Source: Flavobacteriales bacterium
GTDB taxonomy: Bacteria > Bacteroidota > Bacteroidia > CAIKAF01
Direction: 5' to 3'
Length of the DNA: 64,000 nt
Assembly (NCBI GenBank): GCA_025451235.1
Contig: JANWKT010000017.1
Location: 291,128-355,127, forward strand
Shown here piece by piece: positions 18,562-27,974 of the stretch (the first letter of the stretch is position 1; each line of letters starts with the position of its first letter). The translations under genes and the position numbers were made by a program. The notes below the pieces were generated by a model, which saw only the letters and a program-made list of their open reading frames with translations, was not told where the DNA came from and searched no databases.

Positions 18562-19548
18562 ATGAAAAAGGGACTTTTGATATTGATTTTGCTCGTCATT
18601 TGTGGCACTACCTTTGCGCAATATCAGATTCAAACTACTGATGGCAGATTCGTACAATGTGATACTGTTGTTTTTAAAAAGTACGGAGTTGAGTATTTAC
18701 TATCAAGTGCAACGGATGATTTTAGAGAATACCTACCGCATACCAAAATAGCCCAGATTAACTTTCCAAATGGGGATATTGAATATATTTCCCGATCACC
18801 AAATAAAAGTAACAAGAAGAAAGACCCCAGGGATTTTACCTATTTGAGTCCTCATCATATTTCACTTACCGTTGGGGCTTCTTTTCCATATTTAAATTAT
18901 TACTCGGAATACCATGTTCCTAATCCTGAAAATGATCAAGAAGAAGCGGGTTTTGGTATGAACACCAACCTGGAAATTGGATTCTACCCCGATCAAATGA
19001 GGGGATTCGGGCTTGGTTTGATTGGAGGCTATAATTACAATCCAATTAAGAGTAAAGGATTTCTTGATTACATTTCTGCTTATGTACCTACAAATGCAGC
19101 CAATCTGAGTTGTACAGTGGGTGACTGGCATAATGGCTATTTGATGGGCTGGTTAGGTTATAATTTCGAATTGGGTGAATGGGACTATGAGAGAACCTCC
19201 AGATGGATGCTGGAGGCCCAAATCATGGGAGGTGCATATTTTGTCAATCATCCTACCGCTACGGCTAACTATGATACGAATTCTGTACATACCACTTCTG
19301 TATTTACCAGTCAGCAGGAATTATTATGTTTGGGAGCACAAGGTGATCTCAGATATTTTCTCAACAGAAAATTCTCGCTAAAAGCTTCTGCCAGTATAAT
19401 ATGTGCCTGGGGTTCTTTTGATGGGCTTACCAAGAGTGATTATCGAGATGGAAAGCTCATTTACCAATCGGTTGCCGCAGGAGCTGGTGATACATTCATT
19501 ACCTGGATCGGAGTTAATCTTGGCATTGCCTATACATTAGGACGATAG
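18562..19548 (+). CDS. Secreted or outer-membrane beta-rich protein, unknown function
   Basis: 328 residues from the ATG at 18562 (an upstream GTG at 18532 gives a worse signal sequence). MKKGLLILILLVICGTTFAQ is a signal peptide. Residues 22-75 (TDGRFVQCDTVVFKKYGVEY .. IAQINFPNG) resemble the short beta domain often found before Bacteroidota outer-membrane barrels. The rest alternates hydrophobic and polar residues with many Tyr and Gly and ends in GIAYTLGR, compatible with a small beta-barrel. The family is not recognised. Confidence 0.78.
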   Translation: MKKGLLILILLVICGTTFAQYQIQTTDGRFVQCDTVVFKKYGVEYLLSSATDDFREYLPHTKIAQINFPNGDIEYISRSPNKSNKKKDPRDFTYLSPHHISLTVGASFPYLNYYSEYHVPNPENDQEEAGFGMNTNLEIGFYPDQMRGFGLGLIGGYNYNPIKSKGFLDYISAYVPTNAANLSCTVGDWHNGYLMGWLGYNFELGEWDYERTSRWMLEAQIMGGAYFVNHPTATANYDTNSVHTTSVFTSQQELLCLGAQGDLRYFLNRKFSLKASASIICAWGSFDGLTKSDYRDGKLIYQSVAAGAGDTFITWIGVNLGIAYTLGR

Positions 19549-19575
19549 TGCTAAATCTTTTTTTACATTTACTAC

Positions 19576-20577
19576 ATGATTCTTGTTACCGGAGGTAGTG
19601 GTTTTTTGGGTGCACATTTGCTTGTACAACTTTCGGCGTTCGATAAAAAAATTATTGCATCCAAAAGAGTTACCACAAATCTAGCATATGTAAAAAAAGT
19701 ATTTGAATTGGAAGGTGCAGCAGATCGTTACTCTTTGGTGGAATGGAAGAACATCGATTTTTTTGACACGTATGATATTGAAGATGCTTTAACAGGTATT
19801 GACCAGATCTATCATTGTGCTTCGGAGGTTTCATTTAATCCGAAACACCATCGACGAATGATTGAAAACAATGTAACCATAACTGGGAATCTTGCCAATG
19901 CTGCCTTGTTTTGTGGAGTAAAAAAATTCATGCATGTAAGCAGTATAGCTGCGCTGGGAAGGTCGGCCCAGGAAGAGATCATTGATGAGACCCGGATTTG
20001 GAAGACAGATCCTGTGAACAGCCAGTATGGACTTAGCAAATACAAAAGCGAAATGGAAGTATGGCGTGCCCACGAAGAGGGCTTACCTGTGATCATTGTA
20101 AACCCCGCGGTTATTATGGGTTATTGCCCATGGAATGAAGGGACAGGAAAAATGTTTGAACGGGTGGATAGTGGAATGAAATATTTTACCGATGGGTATA
20201 CAGGATGGGTGGATGTAAAGGATGTAGCGGCTTGTATGATCCAACTCATGCAAAAAGAAATCAATGGAGAACGTTACATCATAAGTAGTGAAACCATGGG
20301 ATTTAAGAACGTATTTGAAATGATTGCGGAGGAGTTAAACAAACCCAAAGCCCAAAAGCAAGCCAATCTTTCCTTAGCGAAATGGCTGGTGGTGGCTGAA
20401 AAATGGAGATGTAAAATAACCGGCAAAACACCTTTGATCACAAAGGAAACTTTGCGCAATGCAACCCTTCAATGCAACTATGTAAACGATAAAATAAAAA
20501 AGGAAATAGGTTTTGTTTTTAAACCTATTGTCACTACCGTTCAGGAAACGGCTCGTTTATACAAGGCCGAGCATTAA
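19576..20577 (+). CDS. NAD-dependent epimerase/dehydratase (extended SDR)
   Basis: 333 residues. TGGSGFLGAHL at 5-15 is the extended-SDR cofactor motif, CASEVS follows, HVSSIAALG supplies the catalytic Ser, and YGLSKYKSE is the YxxxK active site. The pattern is closest to dihydroflavonol-4-reductase/3-beta-HSD-like SDRs, which act on hydroxyl or keto groups of varied substrates. The active site is intact, unlike the SDR at 3498. The stop overlaps the convergent secreted-protein gene by 4 bp. Substrate unknown. Confidence 0.88.
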   Translation: MILVTGGSGFLGAHLLVQLSAFDKKIIASKRVTTNLAYVKKVFELEGAADRYSLVEWKNIDFFDTYDIEDALTGIDQIYHCASEVSFNPKHHRRMIENNVTITGNLANAALFCGVKKFMHVSSIAALGRSAQEEIIDETRIWKTDPVNSQYGLSKYKSEMEVWRAHEEGLPVIIVNPAVIMGYCPWNEGTGKMFERVDSGMKYFTDGYTGWVDVKDVAACMIQLMQKEINGERYIISSETMGFKNVFEMIAEELNKPKAQKQANLSLAKWLVVAEKWRCKITGKTPLITKETLRNATLQCNYVNDKIKKEIGFVFKPIVTTVQETARLYKAEH

Positions 20578-21065
20578 TCAGGTTTTTCGGGAGTGACCTG
20601 GTATTTGTTTACAAACTCTTTATAGGCTAAGTCGACCAGTTGGGCCAGACCGAATTCTTTTTCATTGAGCTTCGAAAGCATTTTTGTAAAATCGGTGATC
20701 TCGTTTTCTGTTAATACCGAAAGCCGGAGGGAATAATCAATAAATTTACTGTATTCCTTGTCCACGCAATCCCTGTAAAACTGAAATTGCATGGTAAGTG
20801 CCCGATGCCAATCATCGTCGTTTTTATAAGCAGTCATCGTATTTAAATGCGCAATGGAACTATCCAATTGCTTTCTCAAGTTGGCCCTGCTGCTATGCAT
20901 CAAGTAAGCACTGTCCGTTTCCAATGAAGCATTGAAGTTATTTAAAGAAGCTCCTACCAGTTTCATCTCTGCGATCAGCTTGTTATGATAGGCTTGTGCA
21001 CTATCATTTTGTGCAAATGATGTGACTGTAAAACTGATGAACAACAGAAACAGAATTTTCTTCAT
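20574..21065 (-). CDS. Secreted helical protein, unknown function
   Basis: 163 residues with a signal peptide (MKKILFLLFISFTVTSFAQ). The mature part is rich in charged and helical residues with heptad-like spacing (KLIAEMKLVGASLNNFNASL, RANLRKQLDSSIAHLNTMTA). It starts 5 nt after the YhcH-RdgB fusion gene, so both are likely in one transcript, and it overlaps the convergent SDR gene by 4 bp. No family recognised. Confidence 0.72.
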   Translation of the reverse strand: MKKILFLLFISFTVTSFAQNDSAQAYHNKLIAEMKLVGASLNNFNASLETDSAYLMHSSRANLRKQLDSSIAHLNTMTAYKNDDDWHRALTMQFQFYRDCVDKEYSKFIDYSLRLSVLTENEITDFTKMLSKLNEKEFGLAQLVDLAYKEFVNKYQVTPEKPD

Positions 21066-21070
21066 GATAA

Positions 21071-22117
21071 CTATTTTAATAGATCTTCTTTCAAAAACTT
21101 GACCAATTTTTCCAAAGCCTGACCTCTATGGCTGATCTTGTTCTTTTTATCGGGCTTCATTTCGGCAAAAGTCTCGGTATGTCCCTCGGGAATAAATACC
21201 GGATCATAGCCAAAACCAAGCTGTCCCGTTGGGTATTCTGCAATATGTCCGTTCACAATTCCTTCGAATTTAAATTCCGTGGCATCCAATACCAACGAAA
21301 TAACTGTGCGGAAACGTGCCTTCCGGTTGGTTTTTCCTTCCATTTCGGCCATGAGCTTGTTTACATTCTCCTTAAAACTGGCGTTTTCTCCTGCATACCT
21401 GGCTGAATACACGCCTGGTCTGCCTCCTAAAGCCTCTACTTCAAGCCCGGTATCATCTGCAAAACAGTTGAGTCCAAACTTACTATAGACCCGATTGGCC
21501 TTCTGAAAAGCATTTGCTTCTAAAGTATCACCTGTTTCGTGAAGTTCTTCTTTGATCCCTGATTCCTCAAGACCTGCAATGGATATAAGCGTTCCGTTTA
21601 GTTTTTGGCGGACCTCTTCGAGCTTATGGTGATTATTAGAAGCAAAAGTGAGCTGGATCAACGGTTCAGGCACTTTTACCTTCATCACCACTTTTTTTAT
21701 CTGCATCGAATTTCGATGTACCAGATTGGGCTTATGCACATCTGATGGATAGAAGATCGTAAAATAGCTGGTGGGCACCGTTATTTCGGTACCGGTAGCT
21801 TCAAACTTGGTAAAATCGTTTTCTTCATCATAAGCTTGTAACACCTGGGCCTGTTGGATAGATGAATGACCCATGTTCTCTACGCCTGATGCCACATATT
21901 GTATATCTATATATTTTTGATGACCCTCCCAGACCCTCTGAGAAGCAGGTTCGGTCTCATAACTGTTTACAATAGCTAGGATACTCTTGCCTTCCACTTC
22001 ATAAACACCATTTTCCATCCTGGTAAAATCATTGGACGATAAGTACTCGAATGCCTTTTGAAACAAGGGATTCATTGAATAATAAAGATGGGCATTTTTG
22101 ATGTGGTCGAGAATCAT
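21071..22117 (-). CDS. YhcH/EbgC-family domain fused to RdgB/HAM1 NTP pyrophosphatase
   Basis: 348 residues made of two usually separate proteins. Residues 1-147 are a YhcH/YjgK/YiaL (DUF386) domain with QRVWEGHQKYIDIQY and the metal-binding DVHKPNL; that cupin-like family is linked to sialic acid and uronate sugar handling. Residues 154-348 are a full RdgB/HAM1 inosine-triphosphate pyrophosphatase (FASNNHHKLEEV, FADDTGLEVEALGGRPGVYS, GFGYDPVF, KNKISHRGQAL), which removes dITP and XTP from nucleotide pools. Each half has its normal stand-alone length, and the junction (VVMKVKVPEP) is short. The reading frame is continuous, so it looks like a true fusion. Confidence 0.92.
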   Translation of the reverse strand: MILDHIKNAHLYYSMNPLFQKAFEYLSSNDFTRMENGVYEVEGKSILAIVNSYETEPASQRVWEGHQKYIDIQYVASGVENMGHSSIQQAQVLQAYDEENDFTKFEATGTEITVPTSYFTIFYPSDVHKPNLVHRNSMQIKKVVMKVKVPEPLIQLTFASNNHHKLEEVRQKLNGTLISIAGLEESGIKEELHETGDTLEANAFQKANRVYSKFGLNCFADDTGLEVEALGGRPGVYSARYAGENASFKENVNKLMAEMEGKTNRKARFRTVISLVLDATEFKFEGIVNGHIAEYPTGQLGFGYDPVFIPEGHTETFAEMKPDKKNKISHRGQALEKLVKFLKEDLLK

Positions 22118-22187
22118 AGATCATTTTTACGCAGCTAATTTACAGTTAAGATGGGTTGTTTTCACAATATTCTTATCCAGCTATTGT

Positions 22188-22195
22188 TATTTTTG
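22188..22195 (+). promoter_or_regulatory. -7 box upstream of the porin gene
   Basis: TATTTTTG at 22188-22195 matches TAnnTTTG; no TTG is at the usual 20-nt distance, so the -33 element is weak. Its position favours translation starting near 22210 rather than at the ATG at 22273. Confidence 0.45.
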
Positions 22196-22209
22196 AGAAA
22201 TTTTAGGTT

Positions 22210-24165
22210 ATTAAAAGGCGGGTACTATATTTTCTGGGACTATTTTTTCTGGTTTCTCCTCTTTGGTCGCAGATGACTAAAAAAGATTCCCTGAGAATAC
22301 TTCGGGATACCATGAAGGTATATTACCTCAACCTGGAATATTTCGATCAAAAAGCCCTTACCACTTATCAGCACGAAGATACCGGGATCAGCCAACTCAG
22401 ATTTTTTGACCCTTCTGTGCAACTTTATACAGTGAATGCCTCTTTGGGGAACCTGTTTACGGCTAATCAACCCATGATATTCAGGCCTTATCCATACGCA
22501 GGATTTGATGCAGGTTACCATGCATTTGATGCATATATGTTCGACCGGTGGAATACAAAGTATTACTTAACTGCCCGACCCGTATCCGAAATAGGGTATT
22601 TTCTGGGGATGGGGAGTGAACAATTTTTAAAGGTAATGCATACGCAAAGGATCGTAAAAAACCTCCAATTAGGGATCGAATACAACCATGCCAATTCGGG
22701 AGGATTTTACAGACGTCAACGAGCCCTCAGTCATCATTTCAGGTTTATGGGCCGGTTCAATACATTGAATGGGAAATACAAACTCATTTGGAGTTATTTG
22801 CATAACAATTTATTTTTTGAAGAAAATGGTGGCCTTGAAAACGATTCTACTTTCAATTATGGAGGGTTGATTGGGAGCAATGGAATTATTCCTTTATCTA
22901 ACCGTGCCTCTTATCCGGTTAACCTCGATAGTGCTCAGCAACGTTGGTACAATCATATCGTATTTGTTCAACAGGCCTATACATTTAACCGAAAGAACAT
23001 CGACACCAATACAAGGGTAGCTGCTCCGCTACTTACTTTTATGCATACCCTGCAATACGAATTCAGAACGAACAGGTATCGCGATGGACAGCCCAACTTG
23101 AATTATTATGATTCCATTGTATATTTCGATTCCACTTTTACCCGCCATGGATTAGTATATCATAACCTTCAAAATGAATTTAAGATCCTCTTATATCTTA
23201 AGAAAAGGGCAGGGGCTCAAAGCCCGATTACCGCAGGTATCAAGCATGAGTTTGTTGACCTGGTCAACTTTATTGGGGTTTATCAAGGTGATACGTTGGA
23301 AAAAGATAGTGTGACGCTCAACAGCAATTACCACAACTTAAATGCCTTTGGAGGAATTACTTTTGATATCAATCCGCAAATCTCATTGGATGCATCCGGG
23401 TATTTTTATTTTGCCGGCTATAATATTGGGGATTTCGGTGCCCAGTTCAAATTTCATTACCATTCTAAAGATTCCGCAAAGATCAATCAATCGCTAACCG
23501 CCAGCATCCGATACAGACAATTTGAACCGGCATGGGTCTTTCAGAACTTTATCAGCAACCATCAACAATGGCAAGTAGATCTTCAGAAACAAAGAGAATT
23601 GCATGTATCCTTGACCTATCGAGTTAAACAATGGAACTTCGACTTGGTATTCAATTCATATCTGGTGAATAATTATACGTATTTTGATACCCTCATGAAC
23701 CCGGCCCAATTTGCCGATGTGGCGAACGTTTTTACCCTCGAACTCAGAAAGCGATTCAGGGCATGGAAAATATATTTTGATCCTCAGTTGATTGGGCAAT
23801 ATTCCACTACCGACCAGATAAGATTACCCTATTTTGCAGGAAGATTATCCATTTACTTCCAGGGCTTCCTATTTAAGAAAGCATTGTTGCTGAACGCAGG
23901 CATTGATGTATCCTACAATACTCCTTATATGGCCAATGCCTATGATCCGTTAGCTGCCTCCTTTTATCTTCAGAATCATATTACTACGGGGAATTATCCT
24001 TTTATTGATCTGCAGATATCGGCCAGGATAAAAACGGTGAAGTTTTTTGTTAGGTTAAGAAATGTAAACCAGCGTTTCCCTGATGTGCCTTATTATACAA
24101 CTCCACATTATCCTTTACAAGACCGAAGTGTTCAATTCGGGGTTAGCTGGAATTTCCTTAATTAA
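22210..24165 (+). CDS. Putative outer-membrane porin (Porin_10-like), non-ATG start
   Basis: The frame from the first ATG (22273) encodes 630 residues without a signal peptide, but in-frame codons 22210-22272 encode IKRRVLYFLGLFFLVSPLWS followed by Q, a textbook signal peptide. An in-frame TAG at 22204 limits the start to 22207-22213, so the only near-cognate start is ATT at 22210. The mature protein has many alternating Tyr-rich strands, an FDPSVQLYTVNASLGNLFTA opening and a terminal aromatic-rich strand ending SWNFLN, as in Bacteroidota putative porins. It should form a barrel in the outer membrane. Substrate unknown. Confidence 0.8.
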   Translation: MKRRVLYFLGLFFLVSPLWSQMTKKDSLRILRDTMKVYYLNLEYFDQKALTTYQHEDTGISQLRFFDPSVQLYTVNASLGNLFTANQPMIFRPYPYAGFDAGYHAFDAYMFDRWNTKYYLTARPVSEIGYFLGMGSEQFLKVMHTQRIVKNLQLGIEYNHANSGGFYRRQRALSHHFRFMGRFNTLNGKYKLIWSYLHNNLFFEENGGLENDSTFNYGGLIGSNGIIPLSNRASYPVNLDSAQQRWYNHIVFVQQAYTFNRKNIDTNTRVAAPLLTFMHTLQYEFRTNRYRDGQPNLNYYDSIVYFDSTFTRHGLVYHNLQNEFKILLYLKKRAGAQSPITAGIKHEFVDLVNFIGVYQGDTLEKDSVTLNSNYHNLNAFGGITFDINPQISLDASGYFYFAGYNIGDFGAQFKFHYHSKDSAKINQSLTASIRYRQFEPAWVFQNFISNHQQWQVDLQKQRELHVSLTYRVKQWNFDLVFNSYLVNNYTYFDTLMNPAQFADVANVFTLELRKRFRAWKIYFDPQLIGQYSTTDQIRLPYFAGRLSIYFQGFLFKKALLLNAGIDVSYNTPYMANAYDPLAASFYLQNHITTGNYPFIDLQISARIKTVKFFVRLRNVNQRFPDVPYYTTPHYPLQDRSVQFGVSWNFLN

Positions 24166-24270
24166 TGCAAATACCAGCGTGAAACAAAGATCTGGCAACA
24201 AAAATTAGCAATTCCCGTTAGAATAATACGATTTTATTGTATAATATTGTTTCATATTTTATACCGCGAT

Positions 24271-26148
24271 ATGTTCCGAAAACTGCTGCCTTTTATCTTT
24301 CTATGTTTTTCAGCCAGCCTTGTTGCTCAAAAAACTGTAAAAGAATTTTTTAACGAAGATTGGAAACAATGTGACTCTGCCGTTGCTTCATATTACCGCA
24401 TGATCGCATATGATGATAAAGGAGTTCCGGTTGGCGTGGTACGTGATTATTTTATTTCCGGAGAATTGCAGTGGGAAGGCCGTTTCAGCTTTTTAGACAA
24501 ATACGATAGTTATAATAGTAAGCATGAAGGCGAATGTACTTGGTATTATAAAAATGGCAAAAAACAAACCTCCACTTATTACCAAAATGGTATCCGCTCC
24601 GGAACATCCAAAGGCTGGTATGAGAATGGGACCCGGTCATATGAATCCAGCTATAAGCAAGGTCAACTCAATGGAGTATATGTTTCCTGGTACGAGTCGG
24701 GCTTATTACAGGCCTTTGCATATTACGAAAATGGAGAAATAATAGGCCCGGATGCTTACAATTGTGACGAATTCGGAGAATGTGGGGCCACTGAAAAATA
24801 TAACTTCTTTCCTCCCAAAATTTCTAAAAAGAAAAAAGGGATTGAGGATTTTATGAATATGTTCGACTTCAATAACTACGGAAGTGATTATGGTTATTAT
24901 TCATGCAAAGGTGATGTAAAGGATTTCACTGAAAATGTCCCTTCTGAAAAATTGAAGACCACGTATAAAGAGGAAGGTTTGATCTTGGCTGCATCTAAAG
25001 AACCGGGTATTAAAACAGTATTTAAACCCTTAAATTATTCTGAACTGTTGGTGATCACCACCAAAATTACACATGTAAAAGGAGATGCGACCGCCAAAAG
25101 TGGGTTTGTATTTGCATACCAGGATGATAAGAATTACCACTCTTTCATTATCGATAAGGATGGGAATTATGAAGTAGGACAATATATTGATGGAGCTTAT
25201 ACGGAGTTATCCAAAGGAGTGGCCTATGCAGGGAGCGATTATGATTACGATTATTACGACTATGGCGAAACCAAAAAGAAAACTGGCAAGAATGAAAAAT
25301 ACTATGAATTGTTTTTCATGAGCTATAAAGATACCATTCAATGTTTTGTGGGTTACACCCCGATTTATAAAACAGCTTCTTTTACCGGTACAGGAAGTTC
25401 TATTGGCTATAAAGTGGCGGCCAATTCTACCATTAAGATAAAGGAGTTGATGGTTACCAGAAAAATTGATGCTCCTTTTGTTTCTGCTGATATCGATGCC
25501 AAAACCATGAAGAACAAAGCCTGGAAAAGTACAGGTAGTGGGTTCGTGGTATCAACCGATGGATATATAGTTACTAATCACCACGTGGTGGATGGGGCCA
25601 ACGAAATTGAAGTAGACCTGGTACGTGATGGAAACGTGATCTCTTATCAATGTGAAGTGATTTTAAAAGATGAAAAATCTGACCTTGCTGTGATCAAAAT
25701 AAAAGATGAAACTTTTATCAATTTTAAATCTATTCCTTATACCATTCAAACCAAATTAGAAGAAGTGGGCACCAATGTATATGCCTTAGGTTATCCATTT
25801 GCGATGAGTACCTTGGGAAATGAGTTGAAATATACCGAAGGTAGCATCAATGCCCGTACGGGCATGGATGGAAACATCCTGGCTTACCAAGTAAGCGCTC
25901 CGGTACAACCAGGGAACAGTGGTGGGCCTTTGTTGGATTATGATGGGAATGTGATCGGGGTGATCAATTCAAAATTATTTTATGCCGATAATGTGGCCTT
26001 TGCTGTAAAAGCAAATTATATTTTGAATTTATTATATCTCTTGCCTAAATACCCGGATTACCCGGTTACCACTACCTTAAAAGGAAAGTCTGCTTCCGAT
26101 CAGGTAACTATTTTAAGGGAATATGTTCCGTTGATCAAAGTAAGATAA
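24271..26148 (+). CDS. Secreted MORN-repeat/trypsin-like serine protease
   Basis: 625 residues from the ATG at 24271; a TTG at 24247 also opens the frame but precedes the signal peptide MFRKLLPFIFLCFSASLVAQ. Residues about 45-165 carry four or five MORN-variant (YwqK-like) repeats (GECTWYYKNGKKQTSTYYQ, GTSKGWYENGTRSYESSYK). A central beta-sandwich-like region (about 240-400) resembles LamG/DUF1080 folds. The C-terminal domain is an S1C trypsin-fold protease with TNHHVV (His), SDLAVIKI (Asp) and QPGNSGGPLLD (Ser). No PDZ domain follows, unlike DegP. It probably acts in the periplasm or at the surface. Confidence 0.88.
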   Translation: MFRKLLPFIFLCFSASLVAQKTVKEFFNEDWKQCDSAVASYYRMIAYDDKGVPVGVVRDYFISGELQWEGRFSFLDKYDSYNSKHEGECTWYYKNGKKQTSTYYQNGIRSGTSKGWYENGTRSYESSYKQGQLNGVYVSWYESGLLQAFAYYENGEIIGPDAYNCDEFGECGATEKYNFFPPKISKKKKGIEDFMNMFDFNNYGSDYGYYSCKGDVKDFTENVPSEKLKTTYKEEGLILAASKEPGIKTVFKPLNYSELLVITTKITHVKGDATAKSGFVFAYQDDKNYHSFIIDKDGNYEVGQYIDGAYTELSKGVAYAGSDYDYDYYDYGETKKKTGKNEKYYELFFMSYKDTIQCFVGYTPIYKTASFTGTGSSIGYKVAANSTIKIKELMVTRKIDAPFVSADIDAKTMKNKAWKSTGSGFVVSTDGYIVTNHHVVDGANEIEVDLVRDGNVISYQCEVILKDEKSDLAVIKIKDETFINFKSIPYTIQTKLEEVGTNVYALGYPFAMSTLGNELKYTEGSINARTGMDGNILAYQVSAPVQPGNSGGPLLDYDGNVIGVINSKLFYADNVAFAVKANYILNLLYLLPKYPDYPVTTTLKGKSASDQVTILREYVPLIKVR

Positions 26149-26157
26149 GCCTCTTTT

Positions 26158-26946
26158 TTATTCTTCTACGGAAACCAATGTATACAATGCTGTTATAAAA
26201 AAATCCCTGAGATAGGGGATATTAAAAATGGCCGGCAGCTTCCTGGTTTTTAGTTTGAACTTTATTTCGTAGTTAGGGTTGATGAGATAATAAGTTTGCT
26301 TGATGATCTTATAATGTCTTTTCATTAAGATCCGTAGAAATTGCTGAACCGAAATTTTGGTATCTCTTACCTCCATTAAGTCGTCAATCCTAAACTGCGA
26401 TTCACCAAATATTTTTAGTATGAAGGGATATAACTTACCAGGAAGAATATGAAAGAAGGGAAGGTGACTTAGAACCTTGCTGGTACACATTTGTTGATGA
26501 CCTCCAAAAGGCATTCTCCAAGGAGCGAAAGCAAAAAGAATTTTTCCACCTGGATTTAAAAAAACCTTCAGGTGTTCTAACAATTTATTTTGATCTGGTA
26601 TATGTTCTAAGGCATCCCGAAGAATGATGAGGTCAAATTTTAAATGTATATCTGGTTGAACATGGTAAATATCCTGATGGATCAGGGTTAGGTTTTGCCT
26701 GAATGGGTGGTTATTAAAATACGTAATGGCATCAGAAATTTTCTTACTGGATAGGTCAATACCCACTACCGAACAACCCATATCAAGAAATGGTTTTAGG
26801 TTACCTCCTTCTCCGCAACCTACTTCGGCAATCTTAGTTTCAGGAGTAACCGGGGCATGATCATTCAGAAAAGGGATCAGAAATTTTTCGGTGGTGTAAG
26901 CTTGCTCATTGAAATACTGTAATCGATTTAAATGTCTTGCTTGCAT
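26158..26946 (-). CDS. Class I SAM-dependent methyltransferase
   Basis: 262 residues. IAEVGCGEGGNLKPF is motif I, VVGIDLS the acidic loop and FDLIILRDALEHIPD motif IV, followed by LLEHLKVFLNPGGKILFAFA, as in UbiE/Methyltransf_11-type enzymes. The C-terminal 80 residues are basic and probably bind the substrate. It is convergent with the MORN-trypsin gene (9 nt apart). The acceptor is unknown; a sugar, lipid or glycan precursor are options. Confidence 0.85.
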   Translation of the reverse strand: MQARHLNRLQYFNEQAYTTEKFLIPFLNDHAPVTPETKIAEVGCGEGGNLKPFLDMGCSVVGIDLSSKKISDAITYFNNHPFRQNLTLIHQDIYHVQPDIHLKFDLIILRDALEHIPDQNKLLEHLKVFLNPGGKILFAFAPWRMPFGGHQQMCTSKVLSHLPFFHILPGKLYPFILKIFGESQFRIDDLMEVRDTKISVQQFLRILMKRHYKIIKQTYYLINPNYEIKFKLKTRKLPAIFNIPYLRDFFITALYTLVSVEE

Positions 26947-27034
26947 GAGTTAAGGTTATATTCGCCTTCCATATCGGCGTGGTCAATTAAACCGATCGGC
27001 CAAATATAATAAAAATGGGTATTTATTCTTCTTT

Positions 27035-27206
27035 TTATTCGGTCAACCCATACCAAATGGGGTAATTGTATTTACTGTCTTCTTCGGGGGTATACCCAAA
27101 AACCTACATCCCGCAAAGCTATACGACCTTTCTTTAAGCAGCGTTCTTCCATGTAGAATTTTCGTTTTACGTCTTTGATCGTAAAAGTTTGGTTGTTTCC
27201 TGCTAC
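27035..27206 (-). pseudogene. Possible decayed coding remnant
   Basis: Directly after the TGA of the gene ending at 27207, the same frame continues for 46 codons (VAGNNQTFTIKDVKRKFYMEE..) to a stop. A one-base frame change near 27081 would let it run on as TPEEDSKYNYPIWYGLTE. The composition is protein-like. It could be the lost C-terminal part of the neighbouring protein or a fragment of another gene. A 54-codon frame starting at an overlapping ATG (27210) is also open, so the assignment is weak. Confidence 0.3.
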
Positions 27207-27959
27207 TCATTTTACCAATTCAAATTGAGGATAAAATATTTCACCTTTCCACCATTCGGCAGGATAGATCGTGATAATTGGTTTGCCACCCCAATCAGAA
27301 GATATGTACCAGCTATCATCATCGTAAGCATTCCAATCGATCTCCCGAATGTAAAAAAGTCGCCTTACTCCATTAACTGGAATTGACAAGGTTTTTTTTC
27401 CGAACATAGATCTCACGGTTGCGGAGGAAGAAATATAAATATATTTGGGTAGAGTAACAGGATATTTTACCTCATATGGTTCACTATCTTCCGGATAATA
27501 CCAGGTGATCATCTTCATATTCCCTACGAGTGTTTGATAGTTGATGGAATCCCGTTTGATCACATCCACTATATTTTTATCAAAATTTTCCCGGTGATAT
27601 GCTTCTTCTCCAATGGTCAGAACACCATTCTCTAATTTTATATGCCCTCCCGACCTTTTGTTACCATCAAAATGGATGGAATCATTTAGGATCTTAAAGG
27701 AAGAAGAATGATAAAATTCATAAGGATACAGGAAGGACCAGATGCTATCACCTTGTACCCACCAGTCAATTTTGAATTGACTGTAGTAGGTATCCGAATC
27801 AGGAGTGGTTCCGGGATGGGTGATGGCATAAGAATGTTGAGAAACAATAGTAGTGGACCAACCTCCCTGTAGATCTTTTGAGGTGATATTTTTCACCTGC
27901 TGACCTGCGCAAAAAGCAAAAGGAAATAATAAGAGTCCTGCAAGTATTGTTTTTTTCAT
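27207..27959 (-). CDS. Secreted protein, unknown function
   Basis: 250 residues with a signal peptide (MKKTILAGLLLFPFAFCAGQ). The mature part is beta-rich with repeated Trp and Tyr (GGWSTTIVSQHSYAI, WWVQGDSIWSFLYPYEFYH) and a lipocalin-like feel at its start, but no signature I can name. It starts 15 nt after the stop of the beta-propeller lipoprotein gene, so it is likely the last gene of that operon. An in-frame extension past its stop codon suggests that it may be truncated. Confidence 0.72.
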   Translation of the reverse strand: MKKTILAGLLLFPFAFCAGQQVKNITSKDLQGGWSTTIVSQHSYAITHPGTTPDSDTYYSQFKIDWWVQGDSIWSFLYPYEFYHSSSFKILNDSIHFDGNKRSGGHIKLENGVLTIGEEAYHRENFDKNIVDVIKRDSINYQTLVGNMKMITWYYPEDSEPYEVKYPVTLPKYIYISSSATVRSMFGKKTLSIPVNGVRRLFYIREIDWNAYDDDSWYISSDWGGKPIITIYPAEWWKGEIFYPQFELVK

Positions 27960-27974
27960 TACTAAAAAATGATT

